Shown: positions 28,297-37,650 of the stretch, piece by piece
How positions within the stretch are numbered: position 1 is the stretch's first letter
Layout: every line of letters starts with the position of its first letter
From: Flavobacterium sp. M31R6
GTDB taxonomy: Bacteria; Bacteroidota; Bacteroidia; Flavobacteriales; Flavobacteriaceae
Assembly (NCBI RefSeq): GCF_013284035.1
Contig: NZ_CP054141.1
Coordinates: 3,224,001 to 3,288,000, forward strand
Length of the DNA: 64,000 bases
Reading direction: 5' to 3'
Notes under the pieces: model-generated
Seen by the model: only the letters and a program-made list of their open reading frames with translations
Databases searched by the model: none
What the model was told of the DNA's origin: nothing
Made by a program: the position numbers and the translations under genes

Positions 28297-28740
28297 TTAT
28301 GCTTTTTCAGCGATAATTTCATAAGGTAATTCAACAATAACATCTCTGTGCAATCTTACAGAAGCGCTATATTTACCAATACGTTTTACAATCCCTGAAG
28401 TGATAAATTTTCTGTCAATTACTTGACCACCTTTAGCTAAAGCTTCAGCGATATCAATGTTTGTGATTGAACCAAATAATTTTTCACCACCTGCTTTTGC
28501 AGAAATTTTAATTTCGATAGCTTTCAAAGCTTCAGCCAATGCTTTAGCATCTGCTACAACTTTAGCTTCTTTGTGAGCTCTTTGTTTTAGGTTTTCAGCC
28601 AATACTTTCTTTGCAGAAGAAGTAGCTAAATGAGCGAATCCTTGAGGAATCAAGAAGTTACGACCGTATCCGTTTTTTACAGTTACTACATCATCTTTAA
28701 ATCCTAAATTTTGAACATCTTTTCTTAAAATAAGTTCCAT
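28297..28740 (-). CDS. rplI: 50S ribosomal protein L9
   Basis: A 147-residue protein of normal length. The N-terminal MELILRKDVQNLGFKDDVVTVKNGYGRNFLIP is the rRNA-binding L9 domain, followed by the long connecting helix and the C-terminal domain (KLFGSITNIDIAEAL). It is the last gene of the S6-S18-L9 operon, with a strong terminator downstream. Confidence 0.98.
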   Translation of the reverse strand: MELILRKDVQNLGFKDDVVTVKNGYGRNFLIPQGFAHLATSSAKKVLAENLKQRAHKEAKVVADAKALAEALKAIEIKISAKAGGEKLFGSITNIDIAEALAKGGQVIDRKFITSGIVKRIGKYSASVRLHRDVIVELPYEIIAEKA

Positions 28741-28806
28741 GTTGTTGTCCTTTATTTGAGAAGTTAGGTTTCATATTTCAGAAAACCAACAACTGTTAAT
28801 TTTTAA

Positions 28807-29103
28807 TTATTTTAATAAATCGGCCACGTATGGCATTAAAGCTAAGTGACGCGCTCTTTTTACAGCTACAGACACTTTTCTTTGGTATTTTAATGAAGTT
28901 CCAGTTAAACGACGAGGAAGAATTTTTCCTTGTTCGTTTACGAATTTCAATAAGAAATCAGCATCTTTATAATCGATATATTTGATACCTGATTTTTTGA
29001 AACGACAATACTTTTTAGTTTTGTTAGTTTCTATATTCAAAGGCGTAAGATATCTGATATCCCCGTCTTTTTTTCCTGAAGCAGATTGTTGTAATGTTGC
29101 CAT
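28807..29103 (-). CDS. rpsR: 30S ribosomal protein S18
   Basis: A 98-residue S18 with [42 protein letters not shown] spanning residues 31-72 and [12 protein letters not shown] near the end. S18 binds S6 in the platform of the small subunit. It lies 5 bp after rpsF. The short N-terminal extension before KKYCRF is usual for Bacteroidota. Confidence 0.98.
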   Translation of the reverse strand: MATLQQSASGKKDGDIRYLTPLNIETNKTKKYCRFKKSGIKYIDYKDADFLLKFVNEQGKILPRRLTGTSLKYQRKVSVAVKRARHLALMPYVADLLK

Positions 29104-29108
29104 GATAA

Positions 29109-29450
29109 TTAAGCTTTTTGAGATTTAAGTTTTGCTCTTCTTCTTTCAGCCCAAGAAATAGCATGTTTGTCAAGACTTACAGTTAAGAAACGCATAACTC
29201 TTTCGTCACGTCTAAATTCAGTTTCAAAAGCAATAAGAACTTCTCCTGATACTTTGAATTCGAACAAGTGGTAAAATCCACTTTTTTTGTTTTGAATTTC
29301 GTAAGCCATTTTTTTAAGGCCCCAATCTTCTTTCGACACCATTTCTGCTCCTCTACTAGTAAGAAAATCTTCAAATTTGCTTACTGTTTCCTTTACCTGA
29401 ACTTCAGATAAAACGGGATTTAAAATGAAAACAGTTTCATAATGATTCAT
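29109..29450 (-). CDS. rpsF: 30S ribosomal protein S6
   Basis: A 113-residue S6 with [38 protein letters not shown] and [11 protein letters not shown], the ferredoxin-like fold of the family. First gene of the rpsF-rpsR-rplI operon. Its promoter (29510-29481) matches the consensus exactly. I saw no obvious S6-S18-binding leader structure. Confidence 0.98.
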   Translation of the reverse strand: MNHYETVFILNPVLSEVQVKETVSKFEDFLTSRGAEMVSKEDWGLKKMAYEIQNKKSGFYHLFEFKVSGEVLIAFETEFRRDERVMRFLTVSLDKHAISWAERRRAKLKSQKA

Positions 29451-29480
29451 AAAAAATTTATTTATTTGTTAAATTGGCTG

Positions 29481-29510
29481 CAAAAGTAATCTTTTTTTTT
29501 GAACATGCAA
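29481..29510 (-). promoter_or_regulatory. Promoter of the rpsF operon
   Basis: On the minus strand TTG (29510-29508), a 19-bp spacer with an A-tract and TACTTTTG (29488-29481) match the Bacteroidota consensus, 30 bp before the rpsF ATG. Confidence 0.7.
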
Positions 29511-29615
29511 GTACAAAAATACTATAATCGACGTATGACAAAAAAAGATTTGCTTTTTTTAGTTTTATAAAAAAAAAAGGCTATTTTTACTTGACCAAAT
29601 CAAAAATTTGAAATT

Positions 29616-30311
29616 ATGAAACTAAACTGTGTAGTCGTAGATGATAGTTCAATACAAAGAATGATTATTGCAAAGTTAGTTAATAATCACACTAACTTAA
29701 ATTTAATTGGTGATTTTTCTAATGCAATAGAAGCCAAAAGTTGTATGACTGTTCATACGGTAGACTTAATATTTCTTGATATTGAGATGCCTGTTATTAG
29801 TGGTTTTGATTTCCTTGATGGTTTAAAAACCAAGCCCCAGATTATCTTCATCACCTCAAAAGCCGAATACGCAATGAAAGCCTTTGACTATGATGCCACA
29901 GATTATCTACAAAAGCCTATTTCTATTGAGCGTTTTAATGCCTCAGTTCGTAGAGCAATTGATCACTACCTTCTTAAGAAAGAAAACAAAGAAGATGAAG
30001 GCGAACATATATTTATCAAAAGTAACTTGAAGAAATTAAAAGTTTTTACTTCTAAGATTAAATGGATTGAAGCTTTTGGTGATTATGTAAAAGTAGTTAC
30101 GGAAGACGACAGTAATCTTGTGCTTTCGACAATGAAATCATTTGAGAATGATTTGTCAAAAGATAAATTTATAAGGGTCCACAAATCCTACATTGTAAAT
30201 ATTGACAAGATTGATCGTTTCAACAGTAAATTTGCCGAAATCGGAGTAACAAAAATTCCTTTGAGCCGAAACAAAAAAGAAGATTTAGTAAAAGCACTTG
30301 CCTATTCTTAG
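29616..30311 (+). CDS. LytTR-family response regulator
   Basis: A 231-residue regulator with an N-terminal receiver (phosphoacceptor Asp 55 in IFLDIEMPVISGFDFL, Lys in FITSKAEYAM) and a C-terminal LytTR DNA-binding domain (IKSNLKKLKVFTSKIKWIEAFGDYVKV, residues about 136-162, then FIRVHKSYIVNIDKI). Such regulators usually pair with LytS-type kinases, but none is adjacent, so it is an orphan here. It diverges from rpsF and converges on priA with only 11 bp between the stops. Confidence 0.93.
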   Translation: MKLNCVVVDDSSIQRMIIAKLVNNHTNLNLIGDFSNAIEAKSCMTVHTVDLIFLDIEMPVISGFDFLDGLKTKPQIIFITSKAEYAMKAFDYDATDYLQKPISIERFNASVRRAIDHYLLKKENKEDEGEHIFIKSNLKKLKVFTSKIKWIEAFGDYVKVVTEDDSNLVLSTMKSFENDLSKDKFIRVHKSYIVNIDKIDRFNSKFAEIGVTKIPLSRNKKEDLVKALAYS

Positions 30312-30322
30312 AAAATTACTCA

Positions 30323-32773
30323 TTAATAAAAATCAACATTTACAGTAACTTTTATAGCTCTGTATTGTGAAACAGCCTCAAAACTATTTAGAATTTTCTG
30401 AATAGTTTTTTTTGTGCTCACAATTGAGGTATTTTGAGGTATCTTAATAATTATAGTTCTAATGTATTCATTTCGTATTCTGCTGATTGCAGGTTCTTCC
30501 GGACCTAAAACCGGCATAGCCAAATTTTGGCTCAACACTTGATACAACCACATAGCGCCTTCCTTTAGCTTATCAAAATCACGTTGTTTCAAGGTTAATT
30601 TTACAATTCTAAAGTATGGCGGATACTTATAAATTTGCCTGTCATACAATTGCTCCTTATACATTCCTGCATAATCGTTATTAGTAACTTGCTGTATGGT
30701 ATTATGGTTCGGATTATAAGTCTGAATAATTACTTTTCCTTTTTTCTCAGATCTTCCTGCACGTCCTGCCACTTGAGTCATCATTTGAAAACTTCTTTCA
30801 AAAGCACGAAAATCTGGATGATACAACATTGTATCAGCATTCATAATGCCCACCAAATTAACATTGTCAAAATCCAATCCTTTGGCAAGCATTTGAGTTC
30901 CTACCAAAATATCAAATTCCCTATTCTTGAAACTATCGATAATTTTCTCAAAACCAAATTTCCCTCGCGTCGTGTCTTGATCCATCCTACCAATTTTTGC
31001 ACTAGGAAAAATAGTCAATAATTCTTGCTCAATTTGCTCCGTTCCTAAACCTTTGGTTGTCAAGTCAACACTATGACAAGCATGACAATGAGTAGGATTT
31101 GCAATAGCATAACCGCAATAATGACAACGCAATTGGTTCTTGTGTTTATGATATGTCAAACTCACATCACACGACTGACAATGAGGAACATGCCCACAGG
31201 TTATGCATTCGATAATTGGCGAATATCCCCTTCTGTTTTGAAACAAAATCACTTGCTCACCCAAAGACAAAGCTGCCGTAATTTCATCGATTAAAACGTC
31301 GCTAAAATGACCATTCATTTTTTTTCGAAAGTATTTGTCTTTCAAATCCACCAATTCAATTTCAGGCAAACTTACATTCCCAAAACGTTTCAAAATTTCA
31401 ACAAAACCGAATTTGCCCGATACTGCATTATAATAGGTTTCAATACTTGGCGTAGCTGAGCCCAAAAGCACTTTGGCCTGATGTGCATTTGCCAAAACAA
31501 TAGCCGCATCACGCGCATGATAGCGAGGAGCAGGATCAGATTGTTTAAAAGTCTGCTCGTGTTCTTCATCAATAACAATAAACCCCAAATCATTAAAAGG
31601 CAAAAACAAAGCCGATCTGGCTCCAATTACAATTTGGGCTTTTTCTGCATTTAACAAAACCTGGTTCCAAACTTCCACTCTTTCATTATTACTGTACTTC
31701 GAATGAAAAACAGCTACTTTATTTCCGAAATGAGCCCGTAATCTTGAAACCAATTGCGCTGTCAAAGCAATTTCAGGCAACAAATACAATACTTGTTTCC
31801 CAGTCGCTAAGTACTCCTCTATAAGTTTAATATAAATTTCAGTCTTCCCGCTTGAGGTTATTCCATGCAAAAGACATACTGATTTTTGTTCAAAATTTTC
31901 TTTTATGGATACAAAAGCCATATGTTGGTCTGCACTTAATTTAAGTTCACCATCCCTTCCTTTTCCAGCAAAATTGATTCTGTCTTCCTGTAAAAAATAC
32001 TCTTCAAAAATTTCTTTTTCAACTAATGCTTTAACAATAGCAGGAGAAGATTGAGCTGTGTCAACCAACTTTTTTACAGTAATCGGTTTTTTTTCAGTAG
32101 CGCTTAATTGGAAATAATTCAAAACTACTTCCTTTTGCTTATTGGCACTTTTTAGAATTTCAAGCAATTCCTTCAAACCATCGTTCGTATTGTATTTTGC
32201 ATGCAATCGAACGTACCGCACTAACTTTGGTTTATAACTTTCCTGAATTTCTTCTTGTAATACTAAAATATTTTTATCGATCAATTTTTGAATCACAGGG
32301 AAAATATTCTTCTTATTCAGAATTGAAATAATATCCTGAACTTTTAAAGAACTCTGTTTTTGAAGAGCCTCGTAAACTAAATATTCATCATCCGAGAGTA
32401 CACTTTCATCAACAAATAAATCGTTCTTTTTAGTAATCACTGTTTCACTTTCCAGCAACAAGGCGCTTGGCATAGCACCGCGATATACATCACCAAGAGC
32501 GCACATATAATAATCGGCAATCCAAATCCAATGATTGATTTGAAATTCGGTTACTATAGGACTGTTGTCTAAAATTTGATGAATTTCTTTGGCTTCGTAT
32601 AGTGTAGGTTTGTTATTGTGAATTTCAATCACCAAAGCCGTATAGATTTTACTTTTTCCAAAAGGTACCGTCACCCTCATTCCTTTTTTTATAAAAAGAA
32701 ACTCAGCTTCAGATACACGATAGGTGAATGTTTTGGCTAAAGAAAGCGGTAAAATGACTTCGACGAAATACAT
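30323..32773 (-). CDS. priA: Primosomal protein N' (PriA helicase)
   Basis: An 816-residue helicase that restarts stalled replication forks. The N-terminal 3'-DNA-binding domain starts FVEVILPLSLAKTFTYRV. The helicase core has Walker A GITSSGKTEIY (304-314), Walker B VIDEEHEQTFKQ, and the zinc-binding cysteine cluster (CITCGHVPHCQSC, CHYCGYA, CHACHS). The GRAGR motif and C-terminal domain are present. Length and motif order are normal. Confidence 0.96.
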   Translation of the reverse strand: MYFVEVILPLSLAKTFTYRVSEAEFLFIKKGMRVTVPFGKSKIYTALVIEIHNNKPTLYEAKEIHQILDNSPIVTEFQINHWIWIADYYMCALGDVYRGAMPSALLLESETVITKKNDLFVDESVLSDDEYLVYEALQKQSSLKVQDIISILNKKNIFPVIQKLIDKNILVLQEEIQESYKPKLVRYVRLHAKYNTNDGLKELLEILKSANKQKEVVLNYFQLSATEKKPITVKKLVDTAQSSPAIVKALVEKEIFEEYFLQEDRINFAGKGRDGELKLSADQHMAFVSIKENFEQKSVCLLHGITSSGKTEIYIKLIEEYLATGKQVLYLLPEIALTAQLVSRLRAHFGNKVAVFHSKYSNNERVEVWNQVLLNAEKAQIVIGARSALFLPFNDLGFIVIDEEHEQTFKQSDPAPRYHARDAAIVLANAHQAKVLLGSATPSIETYYNAVSGKFGFVEILKRFGNVSLPEIELVDLKDKYFRKKMNGHFSDVLIDEITAALSLGEQVILFQNRRGYSPIIECITCGHVPHCQSCDVSLTYHKHKNQLRCHYCGYAIANPTHCHACHSVDLTTKGLGTEQIEQELLTIFPSAKIGRMDQDTTRGKFGFEKIIDSFKNREFDILVGTQMLAKGLDFDNVNLVGIMNADTMLYHPDFRAFERSFQMMTQVAGRAGRSEKKGKVIIQTYNPNHNTIQQVTNNDYAGMYKEQLYDRQIYKYPPYFRIVKLTLKQRDFDKLKEGAMWLYQVLSQNLAMPVLGPEEPAISRIRNEYIRTIIIKIPQNTSIVSTKKTIQKILNSFEAVSQYRAIKVTVNVDFY

Positions 32774-32797
32774 GTAAAGGTTTTATAGTCTGTAAAA

Positions 32798-33550
32798 TTA
32801 CTTTTTATTTAATCCAACAGATGCATTTTTTTTATATTCCTGAACCAATTTCAATGTATGATCCAAAGACCCTATATCAGTCCAATCTTCATGGCCCGGA
32901 ATAATAAATTTTGGATTTTTAAATTTTGTCTGTACTTTATTAATAGATTTCTCCCACTCATTCACATTGGCATCGCCCAAATAACCTAAATCTTTTGCAT
33001 CAGCACTCTTAATAAAGCATCCTCCATAAAGTACTTTTTCTTTATCAAACCAAACTACAATATTATCTGGCGCATGTCCTTTTCCTGGATAATAAACTTC
33101 AAATTTATATTCTCCTACTTTAAAAATAGTATCATTCGGAATTACGAATTCAGCTCTTTTTTCATTTTTATTTTTTAGAATCTCGTCAGTTAATTTTATA
33201 GTATAGGTTTTAATTCCTTTTTGTCTAAAAAACTCCAAGCCTCCTGCTCGATCGTCATGAGAATGCGTTGCAAAACACATCACAATATTTTTATTATGTT
33301 TGAATTTTATGCTGTCTAACAAAGGCTGAAATTGAGATTTATCCCACGGAGCGTCAAATAAAACAACTCCTTTATCTGTAACCAGATACATTGCGTTTGC
33401 AGAAATGAGAGTTCCTTTATAATCATGAAAAGTTTTATAAACATAAAAGTCACCTATAAGATGACTTATTTGCAAAGGCGAATTTTTAGATTGTCCAAAA
33501 CTATTTGACAGCACTATGAAAAATAAAATTATCGCTGTTATTTTTCGCAT
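32798..33550 (-). CDS. Subclass B1 metallo-beta-lactamase
   Basis: A 250-residue periplasmic zinc hydrolase with signal peptide (cut after about residue 20, ...SNSFGQ). All zinc ligands of subclass B1 are present: His 96, His 98 and Asp 100 in THSHDDRAGG, His 159 in GKGHAPDN, Cys 178 in GGCFIKS (with Lys 181 for substrate carboxylate), and His 220 in IPGHEDW. B1 enzymes hydrolyse penicillins, cephalosporins and carbapenems; chromosomal relatives include JOHN-1, BlaB and IND of flavobacteria. The context is housekeeping (priA, nadC), with no mobile element, so it looks intrinsic. Its true spectrum is not proven. Confidence 0.9.
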   Translation of the reverse strand: MRKITAIILFFIVLSNSFGQSKNSPLQISHLIGDFYVYKTFHDYKGTLISANAMYLVTDKGVVLFDAPWDKSQFQPLLDSIKFKHNKNIVMCFATHSHDDRAGGLEFFRQKGIKTYTIKLTDEILKNKNEKRAEFVIPNDTIFKVGEYKFEVYYPGKGHAPDNIVVWFDKEKVLYGGCFIKSADAKDLGYLGDANVNEWEKSINKVQTKFKNPKFIIPGHEDWTDIGSLDHTLKLVQEYKKNASVGLNKK

Positions 33551-33566
33551 TTTATATATTAAGAAA

Positions 33567-34001
33567 TTAATTTTTCACTCTATACCAGTATTGTGTTCTT
33601 CCAAACAAAGAAACACCAACATAACCCCTCACTTTTAGTTTGTCTTTACCTTCAAGGGCTATTAAGCACTTATATTCTTCCCCTTTCACAGGATCTAAAA
33701 TTTTACCTCCATTATATTCATCTCCATCTTTGTCAAGACCTTTGATGATTATCAGTCCCATAATTGGTGCATTTTTATCTTCACCAGAACATTTTGTACA
33801 AAGGGATTTTCTTTTTTCTGGATTTAATACATCTATAATTTTTCCGTAGATTTTACCTGATTTTTCATAGATTTCGACGATAGATTTGGCTTGCCCCGTC
33901 TCATCATCAATGGTTTTCCATTTTCCAAAAATAGTTTGGCTTTGGGCATTGAAAACCATTGCAAAAAACACAACTAAACTAAATACGATACTTTTTTTCA
34001 T
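33567..34001 (-). CDS. DUF2147 family secreted protein
   Basis: A 144-residue protein with a signal peptide (MKKSIVFSLVVFFAMVFNAQSQ). The mature part fits DUF2147: IFGKWKTIDDETGQAKSIVEIY, then CTKCSG, a GLDKDGDEYNGGKILDPVKGEEY segment and a GYVGVSLFGRTQYWYRV end. These are small periplasmic beta-barrel proteins of unknown role. It lies 16 bp before the metallo-beta-lactamase gene and may share its transcript. Confidence 0.9.
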   Translation of the reverse strand: MKKSIVFSLVVFFAMVFNAQSQTIFGKWKTIDDETGQAKSIVEIYEKSGKIYGKIIDVLNPEKRKSLCTKCSGEDKNAPIMGLIIIKGLDKDGDEYNGGKILDPVKGEEYKCLIALEGKDKLKVRGYVGVSLFGRTQYWYRVKN

Positions 34002-34114
34002 TTTTCTTAAATTATTATCTCACTTTTTTATTATTCCAAATCGTTGCAACAAACAACGCTTGGGTTTCTTTCGACAAGAATACAAAATTTCATTTAAACA
34101 ATCTCATTATATTG

Positions 34115-35047
34115 TTAAACTTTAATGTCATCCTTTGCCTTTTTTAGTTTACGAATTGTAGCATTCAATTCGAATCCCAGTAACAAAATCATACAGTTAA
34201 TCCAGATGTAAAACATCATAATTAACAATGTTCCAATTGAACCGTATAATTCATTGTATTTTGAAAATCGTAATACCCAAATTCCAAAAAAATAGGAGGA
34301 AATAATTATAAGTACCGTTGTAAAAACCGACCCAACACTAATAAATGGAGGTTGATACGATTGTTTTGTCCCGTATCGCAATAAGATAGAAGTTGTTATT
34401 AATATCATCAAAATCACAAAAAGGTATCGTCCCAGAATAATCAACGGAATTTGGTCACTCAATACATCCTGTATCGTCGTACTTTGAATTACAACCTCAA
34501 AAACAACAATAATTGCAACTGTCAAAAGCAAAATAATGGAAAGTAGCAATGATATTCCCAAAGCAACAAAATATTGATTTATAAAGCCTCTTTTATCCAA
34601 AACATGTCGGGAAGATTCAAATCCGCCAAGAATTCCGTTTATACCATTTGCCATCAAGAAAATAGACAGCAAAAACCCAGAAGACACTAATCCAGAATGA
34701 CTATTATTAAGAATATCGTTTATAATATTGGCAATGGCATCATACGTATTAGGAGGAACTCCTTCTTTTACAAACTCCAGAAAATCGTTTTGAAATCCTT
34801 CAATGGGTATGTAGGGAATTAAGTTTAGAATAAATAATGCGAAAGGAAATAATGCCATAAAAAAACTAAAGGCAACTGCGCTGGCATGATAGGAAAATGC
34901 GCCATCGATGATTCCCTCAAAATACAATTCCAATAAATCATAGAAAGAAAAACCTCCCAAACCAGGCATTTTAATCTTTTTCAAGACATGCATCAAGTTT
35001 CTAACTATCGGAATTTTTTCGAGTTTAGCTTCAATTATTAAACTCAT
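34115..35047 (-). CDS. YihY/virulence factor BrkB family membrane protein
   Basis: A 310-residue inner membrane protein with about six transmembrane helices and the family core GAFSYHASAVAFSFFMALFPFALFILNLIPYIP (residues about 53-85), then SSGFLLSIFLMANGINGILGGFESSRHV. Despite the old name RNase BN, YihY proteins are not nucleases; some serve as transporters or in envelope stress, but the role is unsettled. It starts 4 bp after nadC. Confidence 0.9.
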   Translation of the reverse strand: MSLIIEAKLEKIPIVRNLMHVLKKIKMPGLGGFSFYDLLELYFEGIIDGAFSYHASAVAFSFFMALFPFALFILNLIPYIPIEGFQNDFLEFVKEGVPPNTYDAIANIINDILNNSHSGLVSSGFLLSIFLMANGINGILGGFESSRHVLDKRGFINQYFVALGISLLLSIILLLTVAIIVVFEVVIQSTTIQDVLSDQIPLIILGRYLFVILMILITTSILLRYGTKQSYQPPFISVGSVFTTVLIIISSYFFGIWVLRFSKYNELYGSIGTLLIMMFYIWINCMILLLGFELNATIRKLKKAKDDIKV

Positions 35048-35051
35048 ACTA

Positions 35052-35909
35052 TTAGATTGCTTTTAAACTTAGATCCATATTGTAAACCGAATGGGTTAAG
35101 GCTCCTGATGAAATATAATTGACACCGCAATCAGCATAAAACCTCATCGTATCTTCGTTAATATTACCCGAAGATTCTGTTTGACATTTGTCGCCAATTA
35201 AGGCTACTGCCGTGCGAGTATCTTCGTAATTAAAATTATCAATTAAAATTCTGTGAACTCCTTCACTTTTTAAAATTTCTTCTATTTCAGCAAGGTTTCG
35301 GGCTTCGACAATTATTTTAAGATCTAAATTGTGCTCCTTGAGATAGGCTTGAGTTTTGGTTATTGCCAAAGTAATTCCTCCCGCAAAATCTATATGATTA
35401 TCTTTTAGCATTACCATATCATACAATGCAAAACGGTGATTTTCTCCACCCCCAATTTTCACTGCCCATTTTTCGGCCACTCGGAATCCAGGTGTAGTTT
35501 TTCGGGTATCCAATATTTTTGTGTCAGTACCTTTCAGTAATTGTACAAAACTATTCGTTTTGGTTGCAATCGCACTCATACGTTGCATTGTATTCAATAC
35601 TACCCTTTCAGATTTTAAAATTGATTGAGAGCTGCCCGAAACATGAAAAACAACATCCCCTTTTTTGACTGCAGTTCCATCTTCAATAAAGGTTTCGATT
35701 TGCATTTTAGGGTCTACATACTCAAATATCATTTTGGCAAATGCAACTCCTGCAATTATACCATCTTCTTTTACCAATAACTTTGCTTTTCCTTGTGCAT
35801 CTGCAGGAATACAGGCCAATGAGCTATAATCTCCAGATCCTACATCTTCTCGAATAGCATTTGTAATTAAGCTATTTAATTCGTTTTGAAATTGCGCTTC
35901 ACTAATCAT
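35052..35909 (-). CDS. nadC: Nicotinate-nucleotide diphosphorylase (carboxylating)
   Basis: A 285-residue quinolinate phosphoribosyltransferase making nicotinate mononucleotide in NAD synthesis. It has ILDTRKTTPGFRVAEKWAV and GGGENHRFALYDMVMLKDNH, the conserved EARNL and, near the end, ESSGNINEDTMRFYADCGVNYISSGALTHS (residues about 245-274). Length and motifs are normal. Confidence 0.96.
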   Translation of the reverse strand: MISEAQFQNELNSLITNAIREDVGSGDYSSLACIPADAQGKAKLLVKEDGIIAGVAFAKMIFEYVDPKMQIETFIEDGTAVKKGDVVFHVSGSSQSILKSERVVLNTMQRMSAIATKTNSFVQLLKGTDTKILDTRKTTPGFRVAEKWAVKIGGGENHRFALYDMVMLKDNHIDFAGGITLAITKTQAYLKEHNLDLKIIVEARNLAEIEEILKSEGVHRILIDNFNYEDTRTAVALIGDKCQTESSGNINEDTMRFYADCGVNYISSGALTHSVYNMDLSLKAI

Positions 35910-36068
35910 TTTTTATTCTTTTTATAGAATGCTAAAGTAGGATTTATTTTGTGTATTAAAAAGTAAGTCCTTTTTAAAAATTTTGAATTTCACATTTATT
36001 TATGACTATTCATTCTTTCAATTACTAAATCGTCAAAAAAACTATAAACAAGACTAATTTTCAAAAGA

Positions 36069-36101
36069 AAACCTGCAAGTATTTGGACTACTTGCAGGTT
36101 T
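36069..36101 (-). terminator. Terminator after the M28 peptidase gene
   Basis: A perfect 13-bp stem AAACCTGCAAGTA (36069-36081) with TACTTGCAGGTTT (36089-36101), loop of 7, followed on the minus strand by T-rich sequence. It lies about 33 bp after the peptidase stop. Confidence 0.88.
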
Positions 36102-36133
36102 CTATTTCCTTTATTTTGGCTTAAATATGTGAA

Positions 36134-37510
36134 TTATTCAATACCATTTTGGTCCATCATATAGATTAAAGCAGCCATAGTTCCAGCTCCTAATTCTAAT
36201 TCCCTTTTATTAATAGCGTCAAATTTATCATTTGCTGCATGATGATAATCAAAATAACGTTGTGAATCTGGCTTTAACCCTGCTTTTACAATTGCTTTCC
36301 CTGTTAATGGACCAATATCCGATCCAGAATGACCTTTTACAAAACTATGAATTAGATAAGGCTCGAATAATGCTTTCCAATTTGTAATCTTACTAAAATT
36401 AGAGTCATTACATTCTAATGAAAAACCTCTCGGGGTAAAACCTCCTTCGTCACTCTCTAAAGCAAAAATGTGGTTTTCTTTATTTGCCAATGACAATTCT
36501 TCATACTTCTTTCCGCCTCTTAATCCGTTTTCTTCATTCATAAAAAGCACCACACGAAGCGTATTTTTAGGCTTGTAATTTAAATTTTTGAAAATATTCA
36601 TCACTTCCATACTTTGCACTACTCCTGCTCCATCATCATGCGAACCATCAGCCAAGTCCCAAGAATCAAGATGACCTCCAACAACCATAATGTTATCCGG
36701 ATGTTCCGTTCCCTTAATTTCGCCAACTACATTATACGAAAGTGCATCTTCCAATTGCTGACATGATTGTTTGAAATAGAATTTCAAATTCGGATTGCTT
36801 TTCAAAGTCTTGCTTAACAATTCGGCACCATTGGTACTAATGGCGGCTGTTGGAATGTATTTTTCTTTTGGAATATCTCCATAGCTTTGCCCTCCAGCAT
36901 GTGGGAAATCGTCCAGCCTCAAATTCATTGAACGCACAATTGTCCCAACAGCTCCCATATTAGCAGCTTCTTTGGCACCGGCATATCGTTGATCTACCGC
37001 TCCAGAATAGGCATCGAAGGCTTCAATAGCTCCGTTGTTCATGGGTCTGTTATAGAAAACAATCTTCCCTTTTATTTTATCCGCCCCCAAAGCTTTCATT
37101 TCATCAAAACTATGAACTTCTACCACTTCGGCAATTAAACCATTTTTTGGAGTTGCTACAGAGCCTCCCAAAGCACAAATCGGCACTTTAATTTTGGTTT
37201 TATTGTCTTGAATGTAAGCTGTTTCTTTTTCACCACGAACCCAGTGAGGTACCATTACTTCTTGCAAATACACTTTATCAAAACCCAATGTTTCCATTTG
37301 ACTTTTGGTGTATTGAACACCTTTTTGAGCTCCCTCAGAGCCCGACAAACGAGATCCTACATTATTCGACAAATGATCCAACCAAGAATAACATTGTGAT
37401 TTTGTTAATGCAGAATTGTAAATTTCCTTAAAAAATTGTTCGTCTTTGTTTTGGGCAAACAAAGCAACACTATTTACAAAAAGTAAAGAAAGAAGTAGGT
37501 TTTTTTTCAT
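36134..37510 (-). CDS. M28-family secreted metallopeptidase
   Basis: A 458-residue exported peptidase with a signal peptide (MKKNLLLSLLFVNSVALFAQ). A PA insert domain (about 120-225) is followed by the M28 di-zinc site: GGHLDSWDLADGSHDDGAGV, MNEENGLRG, ESDEGGFTP and DYHHAAND. It resembles glutamate carboxypeptidase/aminopeptidase Q types. It probably releases amino acids from peptides in the periplasm or at the surface. No C-terminal sorting domain is visible. Confidence 0.9.
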   Translation of the reverse strand: MKKNLLLSLLFVNSVALFAQNKDEQFFKEIYNSALTKSQCYSWLDHLSNNVGSRLSGSEGAQKGVQYTKSQMETLGFDKVYLQEVMVPHWVRGEKETAYIQDNKTKIKVPICALGGSVATPKNGLIAEVVEVHSFDEMKALGADKIKGKIVFYNRPMNNGAIEAFDAYSGAVDQRYAGAKEAANMGAVGTIVRSMNLRLDDFPHAGGQSYGDIPKEKYIPTAAISTNGAELLSKTLKSNPNLKFYFKQSCQQLEDALSYNVVGEIKGTEHPDNIMVVGGHLDSWDLADGSHDDGAGVVQSMEVMNIFKNLNYKPKNTLRVVLFMNEENGLRGGKKYEELSLANKENHIFALESDEGGFTPRGFSLECNDSNFSKITNWKALFEPYLIHSFVKGHSGSDIGPLTGKAIVKAGLKPDSQRYFDYHHAANDKFDAINKRELELGAGTMAALIYMMDQNGIE

Positions 37511-37595
37511 TTTGGGTGATTCTTAATTTATAGTTTTAATTAATCGTTGTGCAATTTCGAAATTCTAAAGTAAAATTGATGTTAAAATCAAAAAA

Positions 37596-37628
37596 AAATC
37601 CTGCTCACTTTAAAAGTTTACAGGATTT
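37596..37628 (-). terminator. Terminator after the GH97 gene
   Basis: AAATCCTG (37596-37603) pairs with CAGGATTT (37621-37628) with a 17-nt loop, followed by a T-run on the minus strand. It separates the GH97 gene from the M28 peptidase gene. Confidence 0.75.
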
Positions 37629-37650
37629 AATTAAATCGCAACTAAATTTA

